Assembly: GCF_001646655.1 (NCBI RefSeq)
Contig: NZ_LPZN01000044.1
Span: 124,001 to 188,000, forward strand
Length of the DNA stretch: 64,000 nucleotides
Origin: Rhodococcus gordoniae
GTDB lineage: Bacteria > Actinomycetota > Actinomycetes > Mycobacteriales > Mycobacteriaceae
Direction of reading: 5' to 3'
The position numbers and the translations under genes were made by a program. This document shows, piece after piece, positions 52,007-62,649 of this stretch. The notes under the pieces are model-generated. The model was not told the DNA's origin. It saw only the letters and a program-made list of their open reading frames with translations, and searched no databases. Position 1 is the first letter of the stretch, and each line of letters starts with the position of its first letter.

Positions 52007-52909
52007 TTACAGCGACTGCAGGATCTCGCGAGCGAGCGCAGCGGTCTCGGACGGCGTCTTGCCGACCTTCACGCCTGCCGCCTCGAGAGCGTCCTTCTTG
52101 GCCTGAGCGGTTCCCGAGGAGCCCGAGACGATGGCGCCGGCGTGGCCCATGGTCTTGCCCTCGGGGGCGGTGAAGCCCGCGACGTAGCCGACGACCGGCT
52201 TGGTCACGTTGGCCTTGATGTAATCGGCCGCGCGCTCCTCGGCGTCGCCGCCGATCTCGCCGATCATGACGATGACCTTGGTCTCCGGGTCCTTCTCGAA
52301 CGCCTCGATGGCGTCGATGTGGGTGGTGCCGATGACCGGGTCGCCGCCGATGCCGATGGCGGTGGAGAAGCCGTACTCGCGCAGCTCGTACATCATCTGG
52401 TAGGTCAGGGTGCCCGACTTGGACACGAGACCGACCGGGCCCTTGCCGGCGATGTTCGCCGGGGTGATGCCGACGAGCGCCTCACCCGGGGTGATGATGC
52501 CGGGGCAGTTGGGGCCGATGATGCGGGTCTTGTTGCCCTTCTCGACGTTGTAGGCCCACGCGTACGCGGAGTCCTGCACGGGGATGCCCTCGGTGATGAC
52601 CACGAGCAGCGGGATCTCCGCGTCGATGGCCTCGACGATGGCGTCCTTCGAGAAGGCCGGGGGGACGAACGCGATCGAGACGTCGGCGCCGGTCTCCTTG
52701 ATGGCCTCGGCGACGGAGCCGAAGACGGGGAGCTCGACCGGGTTGCCGTCCTTGTCGGTGTGCGAGACCGTGGTGCCGGCCTTGCGGGCGTTCACGCCGC
52801 CGACGACCTGGGTGCCGGCCTTGAGCATGAGCGCGGTGTGCTTGGTGCCCTCGCCGCCGGTGATGCCCTGGACGATGACCTTGGAATCCTTGGTAAGGAA
52901 GATTGCCAT
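52007..52909 (-). CDS. sucD: Succinyl-CoA synthetase alpha subunit
   Basis: A 300-residue TCA-cycle subunit binding CoA and carrying the phosphohistidine. Signatures: [19 protein letters not shown], the [13 protein letters not shown] stretch and the phosphorylated His in [17 protein letters not shown]. It lies 16 bases downstream of sucC in the same operon. Confidence 0.97.
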   Translation of the reverse strand: MAIFLTKDSKVIVQGITGGEGTKHTALMLKAGTQVVGGVNARKAGTTVSHTDKDGNPVELPVFGSVAEAIKETGADVSIAFVPPAFSKDAIVEAIDAEIPLLVVITEGIPVQDSAYAWAYNVEKGNKTRIIGPNCPGIITPGEALVGITPANIAGKGPVGLVSKSGTLTYQMMYELREYGFSTAIGIGGDPVIGTTHIDAIEAFEKDPETKVIVMIGEIGGDAEERAADYIKANVTKPVVGYVAGFTAPEGKTMGHAGAIVSGSSGTAQAKKDALEAAGVKVGKTPSETAALAREILQSL

Positions 52910-52925
52910 TGTTCTGTGTGTCCCT

Positions 52926-54095
<1,170 letters not shown>

Positions 54096-54543
54096 CTGCT
54101 CACCGTCTCGTCTGCGTTCACGCCCGCTCCGGGGTATCGAGCGGGTCGTTTCGGACTCTAGTTTCTCGGCCGGGCCGCGGATCACGCGCGGCAGTCCCAT
54201 GTGGTACAGGTCACGCGCGCGTCGGTTCCGGGAACGACTTCGCAGTTCCCCTCCCGAAACGTGGCCGACGCCACGATCGAGTGGAGCACTCGGTTCAGAA
54301 TGACAGGTGGCCACTTGCCCATCGGCACCGGATCCCGCCTGCCGGGCGCACAACGAACTCGTGACATGTCGCAGAACGGTGTTTGAACCCCGATCGGCTG
54401 GCCCATGTCCCAATTTGCCCTGGTTTGAACTGTGATGCCACTCACATAACGTCTGCTGGACGAACTACGGCTTGCCACCCCCGCGATCGCTTCGTTACCG
54501 TCGCCTGGTCGAAGTAACGATGAGGTCACGAACGGAGGATGGC
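54096..54543. other. Divergent promoter region between sucC and the M23 peptidase
   Basis: No supported gene. A 7-bp inverted repeat TCGTTAC / GTAACGA lies at 54492-54498 and 54514-54520, with GTCAC at 54525-54529; these GTTAC-type boxes resemble those before sepX. A minus-strand frame at 54182-54529 has no recognisable domain. Confidence 0.4.
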
Positions 54544-55524
54544 ATGCGCTCTGGCAGTCCGAGTGCCGGCAGCCGAACCCGCCGTCCCGAATCGGCCCCC
54601 GACGACTGGAATCCCTGGGAAGCCGCCACGCTGGATTTCCGGAACACCGGCCCCGGTCCCGAGGCGACCTACTACTCCGATTCCCACGGCCACGCCGACC
54701 GCGACGACCGCTTCTCGCGCGATCACGCCGAGAACAGCGACGTCACCGCTCCCGCTTCCCGCGGTGGAGCCCATCGACTTCCCACTCCCCCCACCGCCCT
54801 CAAAGGCCGCGCCGCCGTCTTCGCGGTCGCTGCCGGTGCCGTTGTGGCAGCCGGCCAGGCCGCAGCCAACGGCGGTCCGGGGCAGAGCACCGGACACTCC
54901 GAGGTCGCTCTCGCCGCCGGTGAAGCAGATTCGTCGGTCATCACCGCCACCGCCGTGCCCCAGGCCGCGCAGTTCGCACCGAGCGCCGACGCCGAGCCGT
55001 CGCAGGCTCCGCAGGTGCTCAACATCGCCGATCCGAACGATCTGTCGCAGTTCTCGAATCTCCTGGCCAAGGGTCAGCGGTTCAGCGAGGAACGCGCTGC
55101 GCGCGAGGCCGCCGCCCGCCGCCCGCTGTTCGTGCTTCCCGCCGTGGGTTCGTTCACCTCGCACTTCGGTGCCCGCTGGGGCACGCTCCACGCCGGCATC
55201 GACATCGCCGGCCCCATCGGCACCCCGATCCTCGCGGTCGCCGACGGGGAGGTCATCGATTCCGGTCCGGCCTCCGGATTCGGCATGTGGATCCGGCTCC
55301 TCCACGCCGACGGCACCGTCACCGTGTACGGGCACATCGACCAGTCGCTCGTCAGCGTGGGTCAGCGGGTCATGGCCGGCGACCAGATCGCCACCATGGG
55401 CAATCGCGGCTTCTCCACCGGCCCGCACCTGCACTTCGAGGTGCACCTCAACGGCGTCGACAAGATCGACCCGCTTCCGTGGCTCGCCACACGCGGCATC
55501 TCACTCGGCCCCGACCGCGACTGA
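54544..55524 (+). CDS. M23-family peptidoglycan endopeptidase
   Basis: A 326-residue secreted or membrane-anchored metalloendopeptidase. A disordered ~100-residue N-terminus precedes one hydrophobic segment (GRAAVFAVAAGAVVAAGQAA), a linker, and the LytM domain with zinc ligands in LHAGIDIAG and HLHFEVH and GNRGFSTGPH. It would cut peptide cross-links during growth or division; matches Rv0950c by position. The ATG at 54544 has GGAGG six bases upstream. Confidence 0.93.
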   Translation: MRSGSPSAGSRTRRPESAPDDWNPWEAATLDFRNTGPGPEATYYSDSHGHADRDDRFSRDHAENSDVTAPASRGGAHRLPTPPTALKGRAAVFAVAAGAVVAAGQAAANGGPGQSTGHSEVALAAGEADSSVITATAVPQAAQFAPSADAEPSQAPQVLNIADPNDLSQFSNLLAKGQRFSEERAAREAAARRPLFVLPAVGSFTSHFGARWGTLHAGIDIAGPIGTPILAVADGEVIDSGPASGFGMWIRLLHADGTVTVYGHIDQSLVSVGQRVMAGDQIATMGNRGFSTGPHLHFEVHLNGVDKIDPLPWLATRGISLGPDRD

Positions 55525-55572
55525 TTGCCGACCGCAGCGGGAGCAGACGGCCGAAAGCAAGGCCGGAGAGCC

Positions 55573-57951
55573 CTAGAGCTTCACCATCGGCACACCGCCG
55601 ACCAGCATCAGCCGCACCTTGCCGGCACTACCGAAATCGATCACGACGGTGGCCGTGGGCCCCGACCCGCGGGTTTCGAGAACCGTTCCCAGACCGTACT
55701 TGTCGTGACTGACGCGATCGCCGACGTCGAGCACCAAGTGGTTGTTGCGTCCGCGCGCCGCACCGAAACTCGGGGTGCCCGACGAACCTCGCCCCTCGCC
55801 CGCACCGAAGCGTGAACCCGTGCCCGAACCGATCGCCTGCCCGCGCGCGGGTGTGGACTCGAGGCGTCGCCAGTCGATGAGATGCTGCGGAATCTCCTGC
55901 AGGAAACGGGATTCCGGATTGGTGAGCGGCTGCCCCCAGGACGAGCGCAATACGGCCCGCGAGAGGTAGAGACGACGTCTGGCCCGGGTGAGACCCACAT
56001 ACGCGAGACGTCGTTCCTCGGACAGCTCGGCCGGATCTCCGAGGGCACGCATGTGCGGGAACTGGCCGTCCTCCCAGCCGGTGACGAAGACGACCGGGAA
56101 CTCGAGACCCTTCGCGGTGTGCAGCGTCATCAGCGTGACGACGCCGGCCTCGTTCTCGGGGATCTGGTCGGCGTCGGCGACGAGCGAGACCTTCTCGAGG
56201 AACGCTGCGAGTGATCCCGGTTCGGGATCGCCCTCCTCGCGTTCGTCGTCGACGATCCCGGCCGCGTTGCGAACGTCGGCACTGAATTCCCTTGCCACGC
56301 TGACAAGTTCGTGAAGGTTGTCGAGACGGGCGCCGTCCTGGGGATCGTCGCTCGCCGACAACTCGGCGCTGTATCCGGTGCGTTCGAGGATCGCATCGAC
56401 CACATCGCCGATGTCGACCATGTCGTTGCCGTCGGCGTCGCTCGCGACCAGCATCGCCCGCAGGCCGTCCATCATCTCGACGAATCCGGCGATCGCCTTC
56501 TGCGCCCGCGTGTTCAGCAGCGCGACCTTGCCGGCAGCGGCGTCGGTGAGTGCCTGCCCGAAACTCACACCGAGGCGCTCGGCGTGGACCGCCACACACG
56601 CCTCGGCACGATCACCGATACCGCGACGAGGGGTGTTGAGAATGCGCCGCAGACTCACCGTGTCGTCCGGATTGTCGAGCACCTTCAGGTACGCGACGAT
56701 GTCGCGCACCTCCTTGCGCTCGTAGAACCGCACACCGCCGACGACCTTGTAGGGCACCCCGTGCCGGATGAAGACGTCCTCGAACGCACGGGAGGCATTG
56801 TTGGTGCGGTAGAACACCGCGATGTCGGAATAGGTGGTGTCGCCGCCGTCGACGAGCCGGTCGATCTCGGCTGCGACGAACCGCGCCTCGTCGTGCTCGT
56901 TGTCGGCGACGTAACCGGTGATGAGTTCGCCCTCGCCCGAATCGGTCCACAACCGCTTCTCGCGGCGACCGGTGTTCTTGGAGATCACGGAATTCGCCGC
57001 CGACAGGATGTTCTGGGTGGAGCGGTAGTTCTGTTCGAGCAGGATCGTGCGGGCCTGCGGATAGTCGCGCTCGAACTCCTCGATATTGCGGATCGTGGCG
57101 CCGCGGAAGGCGTAGATCGACTGGTCGGCGTCGCCCACCACGCACAATTCGCTCGGGGGAACGGCGGATTCCTCCTCCGGATCGCCCACGAGGGTGCGCA
57201 CCAGCACGTACTGCGCGTGGTTGGTGTCCTGGTACTCGTCGACGAGCACGTGACGGAACCGGCGCCGGTAGTACTCGGCGACCTGCGGATGTGCCTGCAG
57301 CAGCGCCACCGTCTCGCCGATGAGGTCGTCGAAGTCGAAGGCGTTCGCCGTGCGCAGGCGCTGCTGGTAATGCGCGTAGACCCGCGCGACGACGCGGGTG
57401 AGTTCGGTGGCCGCCGAATCGGTCTCCGCCTCGTGCGCGGCCTCGTCGGGCCCGATCAGCTCGTTCTTCAGGTTCGAGATCTGCGTGGACAGCAGCCGCG
57501 CGGAGTACTTCTTGCTGTCGAGCTCGAGATCCTTCGCGATCATCGTGAGCAGACGACGGGAGTCGTCGGCGTCGTAGATCGTGAAATTCGAATTCATGCC
57601 CGTGAGCAGAGCGGCCTGGGCGCGGAGGATCCGGACACAGCTGGAATGGAAGGTCGAGACCCACATCGCGTTCGCGCGCGGCCCCACCAGGGCCGCCACC
57701 CGCTCGCGCATCTCGGCGGCAGCCTTGTTGGTGAACGTGATGGCGAGCACCTGACCGGGGGCGACGTCGCGCTCGGCCAGCAGATAGGCGATGCGTCGCG
57801 TGAGCACGGCCGTCTTGCCGGAGCCGGCACCCGCGACGATGAGCAGCGGGGCTCCCTCGTGCGTGACCGCTTCCCGCTGCTGCGGATTGAGCCCTTCGAG
57901 AAGAGCATCGGATCCGGGGCGGGAGTGTGCGAGCGCGACGGGAGTGTTCAT
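55573..57951 (-). CDS. uvrD1: ATP-dependent DNA helicase UvrD1/PcrA
   Basis: A 792-residue SF1A helicase for nucleotide-excision repair and transcription-coupled repair. Q-motif LNPQQREAV, Walker A VAGAGSGKTAVLTRR (residues ~39-53), VDEYQDTNHAQY, FRGATIRNIEEFE and VTLMTLHTAKGLEFPVVF are all present. The C-terminal ~50 residues form a Tudor-like domain (VSHDKYGLGTVLETRG) that contacts RNA polymerase or Ku in relatives. Convergent with the M23 gene. Confidence 0.96.
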   Translation of the reverse strand: MNTPVALAHSRPGSDALLEGLNPQQREAVTHEGAPLLIVAGAGSGKTAVLTRRIAYLLAERDVAPGQVLAITFTNKAAAEMRERVAALVGPRANAMWVSTFHSSCVRILRAQAALLTGMNSNFTIYDADDSRRLLTMIAKDLELDSKKYSARLLSTQISNLKNELIGPDEAAHEAETDSAATELTRVVARVYAHYQQRLRTANAFDFDDLIGETVALLQAHPQVAEYYRRRFRHVLVDEYQDTNHAQYVLVRTLVGDPEEESAVPPSELCVVGDADQSIYAFRGATIRNIEEFERDYPQARTILLEQNYRSTQNILSAANSVISKNTGRREKRLWTDSGEGELITGYVADNEHDEARFVAAEIDRLVDGGDTTYSDIAVFYRTNNASRAFEDVFIRHGVPYKVVGGVRFYERKEVRDIVAYLKVLDNPDDTVSLRRILNTPRRGIGDRAEACVAVHAERLGVSFGQALTDAAAGKVALLNTRAQKAIAGFVEMMDGLRAMLVASDADGNDMVDIGDVVDAILERTGYSAELSASDDPQDGARLDNLHELVSVAREFSADVRNAAGIVDDEREEGDPEPGSLAAFLEKVSLVADADQIPENEAGVVTLMTLHTAKGLEFPVVFVTGWEDGQFPHMRALGDPAELSEERRLAYVGLTRARRRLYLSRAVLRSSWGQPLTNPESRFLQEIPQHLIDWRRLESTPARGQAIGSGTGSRFGAGEGRGSSGTPSFGAARGRNNHLVLDVGDRVSHDKYGLGTVLETRGSGPTATVVIDFGSAGKVRLMLVGGVPMVKL

Positions 57952-58006
57952 CGTTTCACCAAACTACCGGACCGCCCGGACAACGGATCCGGACCGCACC
58001 GTCGAT

Positions 58007-58041
58007 CAGGGCGAGTGGCAGGGCCGACAGGGTGAGTGGCA
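58007..58041. repeat. 14-bp direct repeat with 21-bp period
   Basis: CAGGGYGAGTGGCA occurs at 58007-58020 and 58028-58041 in the divergent gap between uvrD1 and chorismate mutase. It could be an operator; no known consensus matches. Confidence 0.3.
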
Positions 58042-58185
58042 AACTGGGGGCCATGTCTTCTGTCCTTTGCAGGCTCGGATCGAGTTCCGGTTGTCGCTGT
58101 CGATTCCCGACGGCCGGCCCGACCCGATACCGGTAACAGCCGCTCCCAGACGGGCGATCCTTCAGAGCAGATGCGAGGAGACGAC

Positions 58186-58497
58186 ATGAGCACGCACATC
58201 GATTCTTCCCTTTCCGGCGAGCCGGCAGAAGCCGACGACGCCGGAGTGCCCACCGAAGCCGAGATCGAGGAGCTCCGCAAGGAGATCGATCGCCTCGACG
58301 CCGAGATCCTGGCTGCGGTCAAGCGGCGCACCGAGGTCTCCCGCATGATCGGGCGTACCCGGATGGCATCCGGCGGTACCCGCCTCGTGCACAGCCGCGA
58401 GATGAAGGTCCTCGAGCGGTTCAGCGAACTGGGCCAGGAAGGCCACACCCTGGCGATGCTGCTGCTCCGCCTCGGGCGTGGCCGTCTGGGTCACTGA
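58186..58497 (+). CDS. Short AroQ-type chorismate mutase
   Basis: A 103-residue all-helical chorismate mutase (prephenate synthesis). EIEELRKEIDRLDAEILAAV, RTEVSRMIGRTRMASGGTR and the basic REMKVLERFSEL give the conserved helices with active-site Arg and Lys. It matches the small intracellular Rv0948c, which needs DAHP synthase AroG for full activity (family knowledge). The ATG at 58186 has GAGGAG upstream. The stop codon lies in the first unit of a tandem repeat. Confidence 0.92.
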   Translation: MSTHIDSSLSGEPAEADDAGVPTEAEIEELRKEIDRLDAEILAAVKRRTEVSRMIGRTRMASGGTRLVHSREMKVLERFSELGQEGHTLAMLLLRLGRGRLGH

Positions 58498-58545
58498 CGG
58501 CGGGGCCGTCCCGGTCACTGACGGCGGGGCCGTCCCGGTCACTGA
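58489..58545. repeat. Tandem 24-bp repeat spanning the chorismate mutase stop
   Basis: Two exact 24-bp units (58489-58512, 58513-58536) are followed by nine bases of a third. Each unit holds GACGGC / GCCGTC, which can fold with a short loop, so the array forms two successive hairpins and probably acts as terminator. Confidence 0.75.
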
Positions 58546-58558
58546 TTCCCCACCGCTC

Positions 58559-60010
58559 TCATTGCAGGGCGATGTACTTGGTCTCGAGAAATTCCTCGAT
58601 GCCTTCGGTGCCGCCCTCGCGTCCCAGCCCGGAATCCTTGATCCCGCCGAACGGTGCCGCGACGTCCGAGACGACACCGCGGTTCACACCCACGATGCCG
58701 GTTTCGAGCGCATGTGACACGCGCAGGGCCCGGTCGAGATCGCGCGTGAAGATGTAGGCGGCGAGCCCGTACCTGGTGTCGTTCGCAGCCGCGAGCGCTT
58801 CCTCCTCCGTGTCGAAGCCGGTGACGGCCGCGACCGGTCCGAACACCTCTTCCTTCAGGATGCGTGCCTCGTGCGGCACGTCGTCGAGCACGGTGGCGGG
58901 ATAGAACCATCCCGGACCGTCCGCGGCCTCACCGCCCAGTCGCACCGAGGCGCCCGCCGATACCGCGTCCTGCACGAGTTCGATCACGGTCTTCTTCTGC
59001 TTCTCGTTGACGAGCGGGCCCAGCGTCGCGTCGGGCTCCGTTCCCGGCCCGAGCTTGTACGACGCCATGCGCTCGGTGAGCTTCGCGACGAACTGCTCGC
59101 GCACCGAATTGTGGACGTGGAAACGGTTCGCGGCCGTGCAGGCCTCTCCCCCGTTGCGCAGCTTGGCTGCCACCGCACCCTCGACGGCCGCGTCGAGATC
59201 GGCGTCCTCGAAGACGACGAACGGCGCGTTGCCACCCAGTTCGAGCGACGTGCGCAGCAGTGATCGACCGGCCTTCTCGGCGAGCGTGCGCCCCACCTCG
59301 GTGGAGCCGGTGAAGGTGAGCTTGCGCAACCGGGGATCCTCGAGGAGCGGACCGGTGACCTCACTCGCATGCGAGGACGGCAGCACCGACAGGACGCCGG
59401 CGGGCAGTCCTGCCTCGTCGAAGAGTTGTGCGAGCAGCTGGATGGTGAGTGGTGTCTCGGAGGCGGGTTTGACGATGATCGTGCAGCCCGCGGCGAGGGC
59501 GGGGCCGATCTTGCGGGTGCCCATCGCGAGCGGGAAGTTCCACGGCGTGATGGCCAGGCAGGGGCCGACGGGTTGTTTGGTCACGAGGACACGCCCGGTG
59601 CCGGCCGGGGCGGGTGTGTAGCGACCGGAGATGCGGACGGCCTCCTCGGAGAACCACCGCAGGAACTCGGCCCCGTAGGTCACCTCGGACCGGCTCTCCG
59701 GCAGTGCCTTACCCATTTCGAGGGTCATGAGCAGCGCGAAGTCGTCGGCGCGGTCGGTGATCTTCTGCCAGACCGCCCGCAGTAGTTCGGCGCGTTCGCG
59801 CGGTGGGGTCGCGGCCCACGCCGGACCGGCCGCGACGGCCGCGTCGAGGGCCCGCACGGCATCACCGGGCCCGGCGTCGGCGACACGCGCGAGTTCTTCG
59901 CCGGTCGCGGGATCGTGGACTCCGAAAGTGGCTCCGTTCTCGGCCGCAACCCATTCACCGCCGAGGAACAGGTCGGTGGGGACGGACCGAATCAGTTCTG
60001 CAGCATCCAT
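58559..60010 (-). CDS. gabD: NAD(P)-dependent succinate-semialdehyde dehydrogenase
   Basis: A 483-residue aldehyde dehydrogenase of the SSADH group. [54 protein letters not shown] with catalytic Glu, and [13 protein letters not shown] with catalytic Cys are present; GACTAANRF and [15 protein letters not shown] are typical of SSADH. It oxidises succinate semialdehyde to succinate, feeding the TCA cycle. The ATG at 60010 has GGGG three bases upstream; 60019 and 60031 are alternative starts. Confidence 0.92.
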   Translation of the reverse strand: MDAAELIRSVPTDLFLGGEWVAAENGATFGVHDPATGEELARVADAGPGDAVRALDAAVAAGPAWAATPPRERAELLRAVWQKITDRADDFALLMTLEMGKALPESRSEVTYGAEFLRWFSEEAVRISGRYTPAPAGTGRVLVTKQPVGPCLAITPWNFPLAMGTRKIGPALAAGCTIIVKPASETPLTIQLLAQLFDEAGLPAGVLSVLPSSHASEVTGPLLEDPRLRKLTFTGSTEVGRTLAEKAGRSLLRTSLELGGNAPFVVFEDADLDAAVEGAVAAKLRNGGEACTAANRFHVHNSVREQFVAKLTERMASYKLGPGTEPDATLGPLVNEKQKKTVIELVQDAVSAGASVRLGGEAADGPGWFYPATVLDDVPHEARILKEEVFGPVAAVTGFDTEEEALAAANDTRYGLAAYIFTRDLDRALRVSHALETGIVGVNRGVVSDVAAPFGGIKDSGLGREGGTEGIEEFLETKYIALQ

Positions 60011-60112
60011 ATGCCCCATCATGCGCGCCACAGCCGCTCGCTGCCGGGAACCTCGGGATCCCCGCCTTCACACACCGGGCACACCCCCTCGGGGCGCACT
60101 ACTGTCGACGAC

Positions 60113-61750
60113 ATGAGCGATGTAACCGCAACGGCACCGTGGAAAGCTCTGGAAAACCATCGCGACCGGCTCGAATCGGTGTCACTGCGGCAGTTGTTCA
60201 CCACCGAACCCGACCGGGTCTCGGCGCTGACGATCCCTGCCGGGGATCTGGTGGTCGACTTCAGCAAACAACGCCTCGACACCCCGGTGCTGCACACCCT
60301 GCTCGAACTCGCCGAGCAGACGGGTGTGGCCGCCGCTCGGGAGGCGATGCTCGCCGGTGAGCACATCAACATCACCGAGGACCGGGCGGTGCTGCACACC
60401 GCTCTACGGCTGCCGCGGGAGGCGTCGCTGATCGTCGACGGAATCGACGTCGTCGCGCAGGTGCATGCCGTGCTCGACCGGATGGGTGAGTTCACCGACC
60501 GGATCCGCGACGGACGCTGGCGCGGCGCCACCGGGCAGCCGATCGCCACGGTGGTCAACATCGGTATCGGCGGCTCCGATCTCGGCCCGGCGATGGTCAC
60601 CGGCGCGCTGCGCCGCTTCCACGACGGGCCCGCGGCACGGTTCGTCTCCAACGTCGACCCGGCGGATCTGACCGCCGCGCTGGCCGACCTGGATCCGGCG
60701 ACGACGGTGTTCGTCGTGGCGTCGAAGACCTTCTCCACCCTCGAAACACTGTCCAATGCCACCGCCGCCCGCCGCTGGCTCGTCGACGCCCTCGGTGAGG
60801 ACGCCGTCGCCCAGCATTTCGTGGCGGTGTCGACGCACACGCAGCGGGTACGCGAGTTCGGTATCGACCCGGCGCACATGTTCGAGTTCTGGGACTGGGT
60901 GGGGGGCCGCTATTCGGTGGGTTCGGCGATCGGGCTGGCGGTGATGTGCGCGATCGGACGGCAGCGGTTCGGTGAGTTCCTCGCCGGCATGCACGCCATC
61001 GACGAACATTTCGCCACCGCCGCCCCCGAGCACAATGCGCCGTTGCTGGCCGGGGTGATCGGGGTGTGGAACGCCAGTGTCCTCGGCCACCGCTCCCGGG
61101 CGGTGGTGCCCTATGCGCAGGATCTGGCGCGGTTGCCGGCCTATCTGCAGCAGTTGACCATGGAATCGAACGGCAAGTCGGTGCGCGCGGACGGCGCCGC
61201 GGTGCGCTGCCCGACCGGGGAGGTGTTCTGGGGGGAGCCCGGCACGGGCGGTCAGCATGCCTTCTTCCAGTTGTTGCATCAGGGCACCGAGATCGTGCCG
61301 GTCGATTTCCTGGGCCTGGCCCGCAGTGGCGACGACCTGCCCGCCCGCGACGGCACCACCTCGATGCAGGTGTTGGTGCTGGCGAACATGTTCGCCCAGG
61401 CCAAGGTGCTGGCGTTCGGGCGTGAGGCCGACGAGGTCCGCGCCGAAGGCGTGCCGGAGGCGTTGGTGGCGCACAAGGTGATGCCCGGCGATCGGCCGTC
61501 GACGACGATCCTGGCCCCCGAGTTGACGCCGTCGGTGCTCGGGCAGATCATCGCCTTCTACGAGCACCAGACCTTCGTCCAAGGGGTGATCTGGGGGATC
61601 GATTCGTTCGATCAGTGGGGGGTCGAACTCGGCAAGACCCAGGCCACCGCCCTGCAGGCGGTACTCACCGGCGACGAGACCCCCGACACCGGCGACGCCT
61701 CCACCGACCACCTGATCGAGACCTACCGAACCCTACGCGATCGGGCGTGA
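60113..61750 (+). CDS. pgi: Glucose-6-phosphate isomerase
   Basis: A 545-residue isomerase interconverting glucose-6-P and fructose-6-[20 protein letters not shown], the phosphate loop [13 protein letters not shown], the signature [23 protein letters not shown] and [19 protein letters not shown] are all intact. Divergent from gabD; convergent with the ApbE-like gene. Confidence 0.97.
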   Translation: MSDVTATAPWKALENHRDRLESVSLRQLFTTEPDRVSALTIPAGDLVVDFSKQRLDTPVLHTLLELAEQTGVAAAREAMLAGEHINITEDRAVLHTALRLPREASLIVDGIDVVAQVHAVLDRMGEFTDRIRDGRWRGATGQPIATVVNIGIGGSDLGPAMVTGALRRFHDGPAARFVSNVDPADLTAALADLDPATTVFVVASKTFSTLETLSNATAARRWLVDALGEDAVAQHFVAVSTHTQRVREFGIDPAHMFEFWDWVGGRYSVGSAIGLAVMCAIGRQRFGEFLAGMHAIDEHFATAAPEHNAPLLAGVIGVWNASVLGHRSRAVVPYAQDLARLPAYLQQLTMESNGKSVRADGAAVRCPTGEVFWGEPGTGGQHAFFQLLHQGTEIVPVDFLGLARSGDDLPARDGTTSMQVLVLANMFAQAKVLAFGREADEVRAEGVPEALVAHKVMPGDRPSTTILAPELTPSVLGQIIAFYEHQTFVQGVIWGIDSFDQWGVELGKTQATALQAVLTGDETPDTGDASTDHLIETYRTLRDRA

Positions 61751-61760
61751 CCGCTCTCGG

Positions 61761-62552
61761 TCACGCTGCCTTCGGATCGGACCACGCCGTGGTGGTCCGG
61801 ACCCGGCCATGAGTGTCGACGAGACGCGCGGGCAGGTCGTACTGCTCGAGCCACGACACGGCCCCGATCCCCCGCTGCAGCGCCGTCGCCGCAGCCGCAT
61901 CGGCCCACACCGCGTCGGGAGCGATGACGCTGACCAGACGCCACCGCTCCGGGTCGGCGACATCGCTGGTGTGCGACGCCATCGCCGATCCGGCCGGCAG
62001 TTCGACGGACCCGCGATCCGGAAGCGGAACCTGCCATCCCCCGGCCGGGGCGTGACCCGCGGTGGCCATGACATCGCCGATGCGTACGAGCGCCCCGCAT
62101 TCGAGCAGGCTCGCGACGAGCGCCGCCGAGTAGTCGACGGTGTCGGCCACGGCCGTCGCGCCGAGTTCGAGACTCACCCCGAACGGGGCGAGCACGACGT
62201 CTCCCTCGATCTGCACGTCGCGGTAGGTCGGGATGGGATGGATCGGCGGGATGGCACCCGCGTCGACGGAGGCGTCGTCGGAGTCGACCGGAGTGACGGT
62301 CCCGCCCGTCATACGGGCCGCCCACAGCGCCGACCGCACCATCGACGCCAGGCGGGGGCTCATCGTGACCGGAGTGCCCTGCGCGAGATTGACGGAATGG
62401 ATCTCGGCGTCGCCCCGGCGGCTGTCGCTGACCGCCTCGGATTCGGCGACGACGCCGCGCACAATCATGCGGGCACGGTGCAGTGCATGCGGCTCGGTCA
62501 CCGCGAGTGCGATCTGCCGACCCCACTCCCACCATTCGTTGCTGCCGACCAT
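61761..62552 (-). CDS. Degenerate ApbE-like (FAD:protein FMN transferase family) protein
   Basis: A 263-residue protein with the outline of ApbE: SVNLAQGTPVTMSPRLASMV and ARMTGGTVTPVDSDD align by eye with the N-terminal part, and LVSVIAPDAVWADAAAATAL with the C-terminal ADA motif. The expected DxGGxAKGYAVD appears as ELGATAVADTVD and the NxGGD loop as RIGDV, so flavin-transfer residues appear lost. No flavoprotein substrate gene is adjacent. It may be an inactive paralog or have another activity. Start ATG at 62552. Confidence 0.6.
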   Translation of the reverse strand: MVGSNEWWEWGRQIALAVTEPHALHRARMIVRGVVAESEAVSDSRRGDAEIHSVNLAQGTPVTMSPRLASMVRSALWAARMTGGTVTPVDSDDASVDAGAIPPIHPIPTYRDVQIEGDVVLAPFGVSLELGATAVADTVDYSAALVASLLECGALVRIGDVMATAGHAPAGGWQVPLPDRGSVELPAGSAMASHTSDVADPERWRLVSVIAPDAVWADAAAATALQRGIGAVSWLEQYDLPARLVDTHGRVRTTTAWSDPKAA

Positions 62553-62649
62553 GACGGGCTCCACCCGTGTTCGATATCTCGCAGGATGTATTCCAGTATG
62601 CCCGGGGCCTACGACAGGTGACAGCGCTGCAAGATCGGGCCCGCCCTCG

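Noticed and set aside
54182-54529. 115-residue minus-strand frame upstream of sucC, ending in [10 protein letters not shown]
   Set aside because: The cysteine-rich end looked gene-like, but there is no RBS, no conserved domain, and the start overlaps the M23 promoter region.
54430-54543. Possible c-di-AMP (ydaO) riboswitch before the M23 peptidase
   Set aside because: Only a short inverted repeat is present and the conserved ydaO core could not be recognised.
60874-61395. GAACATGTTC-like sequences considered as LexA/SOS boxes
   Set aside because: They lie inside the pgi coding region and the spacing is wrong for GAAC-N4-GTTC.
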